From positions 1 through 32,416 of the forward strand of contig CACYSH010000014.1 in NCBI GenBank assembly GCA_902776945.1: a stretch of DNA of 32,416 nt. Reading direction: 5' to 3'. Positions 30,374 to 32,416 of the stretch are shown here, in pieces. Position numbers and translations under genes: made by a program. The DNA is from an uncultured Ruminococcus sp. Lineage in GTDB: Bacteria; Bacillota; Clostridia; Oscillospirales; Ruminococcaceae. Positions within the stretch are counted from its first letter, which is position 1, and each line of letters opens with the position of its first letter. Below the pieces are notes generated by a model. The model was given only the letters and a program-made list of their open reading frames with translations, was not told the origin of the DNA and searched no databases.

Positions 30374-32146
30374 ATGAGCTTTTTAGGATTTAACACGCTT
30401 AACATAAAAAGAATGGCTGCCGCAGCGCTTGCAGTAACGGTGTCCTTCTCTATGCTCGGTATGGGCGGCAGGGACGGCGGCGAAAGTACTGCCGTTATCA
30501 GCGGCTTTGCGGCGGGGGCAGAGGACGATATTGACCGTCAGCTTCGCGAGATCGAGGAAAAACAGCGCGAGCTTGACCGCCGGATCGCTCTTGCGGGCGA
30601 CGACATCGAGGGCAGGCAGGAGCTGCTCAAAGCGGTAAACGAAAAGGCAAAGCAGACAAAGAAAAAGATCGCGGCGGTCAATAAAAAGTCCGCAGCGATT
30701 GAGGACGAAATGTGCGAGCTTGACAAGAAAATGCGCGATACGCGCTATCAGCTCGAACAGAGCGAGGCGGCGGCGCGTGAGGGACTTGACGAGTACAAGG
30801 CGCGGCTCCGCACGATATACATAGCCGGCAGCGATTCCTATTCCGATGTGCTTGTGAACGCCGAGAGCTTTTACGATGTGCTTATGCGCTTAGAGCTGCT
30901 TGAACGTGTGGCAAGGCATGACAGCGGCACCGTTAAGGAGTTGCTCAAACGCCGCGACGAGGTAGAGGAATGCAACTCACAGCTCGTCAGGGAGAGCAAG
31001 GCTCTTAAAGCGAAAAGCGCCGAATATGCCGAAGAGCTGAAAAGGCTTTCCGATGAACAGAAGGAGCTTGCGGCATTAAAGAAGAAATACGGCGGCGAGA
31101 CAGACGAGTTTAACAGCAGTCTTGACGAGCTTAACAGCGAGGCGGCGGCGCTCTCGGGCGAGTACGGCTCGGTAAATTCGAAAAAGACAAAGCCCGTTAT
31201 AACCACTGCGGCTTCTGCGAATGAAACCGAGATACCCGCCGCGTACATTGAATCACAGAGCCAGAACGCGGCAGGTTCTAAATCGAAAAAGACCGTTATC
31301 ACTTCTGCGACAGCCGCGACCGCCAAAGCGACCAGGAATACCTCTGCCAAGACTTCGGTTTCAAAGAAGACGACTACTTCCCAAGCAGCTGCGTCAAAGG
31401 CGACTACTTCAAAGGCGACTACTTCCAAGACAACTACCTCGAAGGTGACAACCCCCAAGAAGACTACTACTAAGGCGACTACTGCACAGACAACGACTGC
31501 CAAAAAGAAAAAGACTACGACTACCACTACCACTTTCGAGCCGGAGGAGTTCATTATCGAAGCGCCGCAGGAATACGATTTCATTGATGACTATACCTAT
31601 TTCGAGCCTGAAACTACCACCACGACAACTACCACGACTACAACCACCACCACTACTGAGGATATTTTTCAGTACTGGGAAGGCGAGGATTTCTCCTACG
31701 ATGAGCCTGAACAGCAGGTGGAACAGCCCAACGATGACGACGATAACAGCTATACTGGCTATACCGATAACGGCGACCTGATCTCGACGGTGATAAATTA
31801 CGCGAAGGGCATGGTAGGCGGTTCGTATGTATGGGCGGGCGAGGCTTACGGCGCTACCGACTGCTCGGGACTGGTAATGCTTTCCTACCGTCAGATAGGC
31901 ATAGAATTGCCGCATCTTGCGTCCTCGCAGGCTTCCTACGGAACAGATGTTTCTTACGACAGCATTCAGCCGGGCGATCTTGTATTCTTCGGCGGCTATG
32001 ATTATTCGTCTATCTATCATGTTGCTATGTATATCGGCGACGGAAAGATTGTTCATGCCGAAAGCACCGATACGGGCATAGTTATTTCCTACCTTGATTC
32101 GGTAGCGCAGTATAATAATGTCACCTGCATTAAACGTCTTTTGTAA
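30374..32146 (+). CDS. Secreted NlpC/P60 peptidoglycan endopeptidase with CwlO/PcsB-like coiled coil and Thr-rich linkers
   Basis: A 590-aa secreted cell-wall hydrolase. It has a signal peptide (hydrophobic about 14-30), a long coiled coil (about 52-280) like the regulatory domains of CwlO and PcsB, a Lys/Ser/Thr-rich linker with ATTSK-type repeats, an acidic Asp/Tyr/Glu segment, a run of 15 Thr codons (31613-31657), and a C-terminal NlpC/P60 domain (about 475-590). The domain has catalytic Cys497 in TDCSGL, His549 in HVAMYIGDG and His561. In CwlO-type enzymes the coiled coil responds to FtsEX; here that is inference. The ATG at 30374 has GGAG 10 bases upstream; a GTG at 30350 is possible. 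Thr linkers are typical of Ruminococcus surface proteins. Confidence 0.9.
   Translation: MSFLGFNTLNIKRMAAAALAVTVSFSMLGMGGRDGGESTAVISGFAAGAEDDIDRQLREIEEKQRELDRRIALAGDDIEGRQELLKAVNEKAKQTKKKIAAVNKKSAAIEDEMCELDKKMRDTRYQLEQSEAAAREGLDEYKARLRTIYIAGSDSYSDVLVNAESFYDVLMRLELLERVARHDSGTVKELLKRRDEVEECNSQLVRESKALKAKSAEYAEELKRLSDEQKELAALKKKYGGETDEFNSSLDELNSEAAALSGEYGSVNSKKTKPVITTAASANETEIPAAYIESQSQNAAGSKSKKTVITSATAATAKATRNTSAKTSVSKKTTTSQAAASKATTSKATTSKTTTSKVTTPKKTTTKATTAQTTTAKKKKTTTTTTTFEPEEFIIEAPQEYDFIDDYTYFEPETTTTTTTTTTTTTTTEDIFQYWEGEDFSYDEPEQQVEQPNDDDDNSYTGYTDNGDLISTVINYAKGMVGGSYVWAGEAYGATDCSGLVMLSYRQIGIELPHLASSQASYGTDVSYDSIQPGDLVFFGGYDYSSIYHVAMYIGDGKIVHAESTDTGIVISYLDSVAQYNNVTCIKRLL
31326..31658 (+). repeat. 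Threonine-codon low-complexity tract within the NlpC/P60 gene
   Basis: Imperfect 15-bp units coding ATTSK (about 31370-31500) and two Thr-codon runs (31514-31535 and 31613-31657). Codon choice within the runs alternates among all four Thr codons, which limits slippage. Confidence 0.85.
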
Positions 32147-32200
32147 TAACAGATGAGCGATTTCGTGAATTTGCACAAAATTGGAATATCATAAGGCTTG

Positions 32201-32225
32201 CAGGGTCGGGGCTTGCCCCGACCTG
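32201..32225 (+). terminator. Hairpin after the NlpC/P60 gene
   Basis: GTCGGGG (32205-32211) pairs with CCCCGAC (32216-32222) with a CTTG loop and partial pairing beyond. It is about 55 bases after the stop and lacks a clear T-run, so it is a weak terminator candidate. Confidence 0.45.
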
Positions 32226-32296
32226 TTCGCTTTATATGGCTTTGTGGCTTTACATAACGTGTATTGCTCGCACATGAATGTCCACAAAGCCGCGAT

Positions 32297-32324
32297 TTTA
32301 CAGCATTTTTAATTAAGTTATACT
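32297..32324 (+). promoter_or_regulatory. Promoter of the RNase P RNA gene
   Basis: TTTACA (32297-32302), a 16-base spacer and TATACT (32319-32324). Transcription would start near 32331, matching the start of the RNA-like sequence. Confidence 0.6.
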
Positions 32325-32330
32325 ATTCCT

Positions 32331-32416
32331 CGACCAAATTCGTGACAAGATTCGCCGCCATGGACACGAGTGCCAAGGATGACGACGAAGGCTAACTGGC
32401 GTTAGTCGAGGAGGAA
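32331..32416 (+). ncRNA. rnpB: RNase P RNA, 5' end (cut by the window edge)
   Basis: The segment TGACAAGATTCGCCGCC parallels the P2/P3 start of bacterial class A RNase P RNA (TGACCAGACAGTCGCCGC in E. coli). The window ends in GTCGAGGAGGAA, the position of the universal GAGGAAAGTCC block. The bases between form a plausible P3 region, with CGCC near 32352 pairing with GGCG near 32399. A promoter ends 7 bases upstream. Only ~85 of the expected ~350-400 bases are inside the window, so the call rests on these short blocks. Confidence 0.6.

Noticed and set aside
31370-31500. CRISPR-like regular repeats
   Set aside because: The short units are in-frame ATTSK codons inside a secreted protein without spacers of constant length; no CRISPR array is present in the window.
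30871-31584. Valine-rich 237-aa - strand frame
   Set aside because: Poly-valine and valine-rich stretches are the antisense of Thr codon runs in the NlpC/P60 gene.

Overview
The window looks like chromosomal DNA of a low-to-mid-GC anaerobic Firmicute, most likely an Oscillospiraceae/Ruminococcus-type gut or rumen bacterium. The reasons are strong AGGAGG-type ribosome sites, consensus TTGACA-N17-TATAAT promoters, AdhE, a class B sortase, SipW-type signal peptidases with a TasA/camelysin-like substrate, and a cell-wall hydrolase with long threonine linkers. The genus is inferred from these traits; no 16S or marker search was possible. There is no phage, IS element, CRISPR array, tRNA or intact rRNA gene. 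A probable RNase P RNA gene begins at the extreme right edge.

Left part (1-7.2 kb, + strand). An OGG1-type 8-oxoguanine glycosylase overlaps an SDR oxidoreductase. Then a strong extended -10 promoter and a ~210-nt leader precede a five-gene surface operon: SipW-like signal peptidase, large TasA/camelysin-like exported protein, membrane-anchored surface protein with a PPYTG sorting-like motif, class B sortase, and a second SipW-like peptidase whose 3' half is a SipW-substrate domain. The last three genes overlap by 4 nt each (GTGA, ATGA). I infer an export-and-anchoring module for a surface fibre or coat. The peptidase-substrate fusion is the most unusual gene in the window.

Middle part (7.4-19.3 kb). 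On the - strand are a DUF1015 protein, then the set yqhQ (DUF1385) - prmC - GNAT, a zinc-ribbon/two-TM protein, and adhE. The adhE promoter is consensus and overlaps a Rex-like palindrome. On the + strand are an aminoglycoside-phosphotransferase-fold protein that has lost its catalytic Asp residues (predicted pseudokinase) and glycogen phosphorylase (glgP).

Right part (19.3-32.4 kb). On the - strand are an orphan type IV prepilin-like gene and a LysR - zinc-ribbon - asparagine-synthetase-like set. The synthetase lacks the N-terminal glutaminase nucleophile. On the + strand are GNAT - mnmE, then a set made of an unknown 105-aa protein, an SPFH/band-7 coiled-coil protein, a TIGR02452-type poly(ADP-ribose) glycohydrolase and a divergent NAD-kinase-like protein, then an NlpC/P60 hydrolase with a CwlO/PcsB-like coiled coil.

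The longer intergenic stretches carry a modular family of dispersed repeats. A 13-bp core close to GCAAAGYRAGGGC occurs seven times, only between genes. It is joined to different partners: a GC-rich hairpin module, a 66-bp AT-rich module, or a ~230-bp module ending in an inverted repeat. In the two copies of that inverted repeat both arms changed together. This repeat family, the signal peptidase-substrate fusion and the SPFH/PARG/NAD-kinase-like set are the best candidates for something undescribed.
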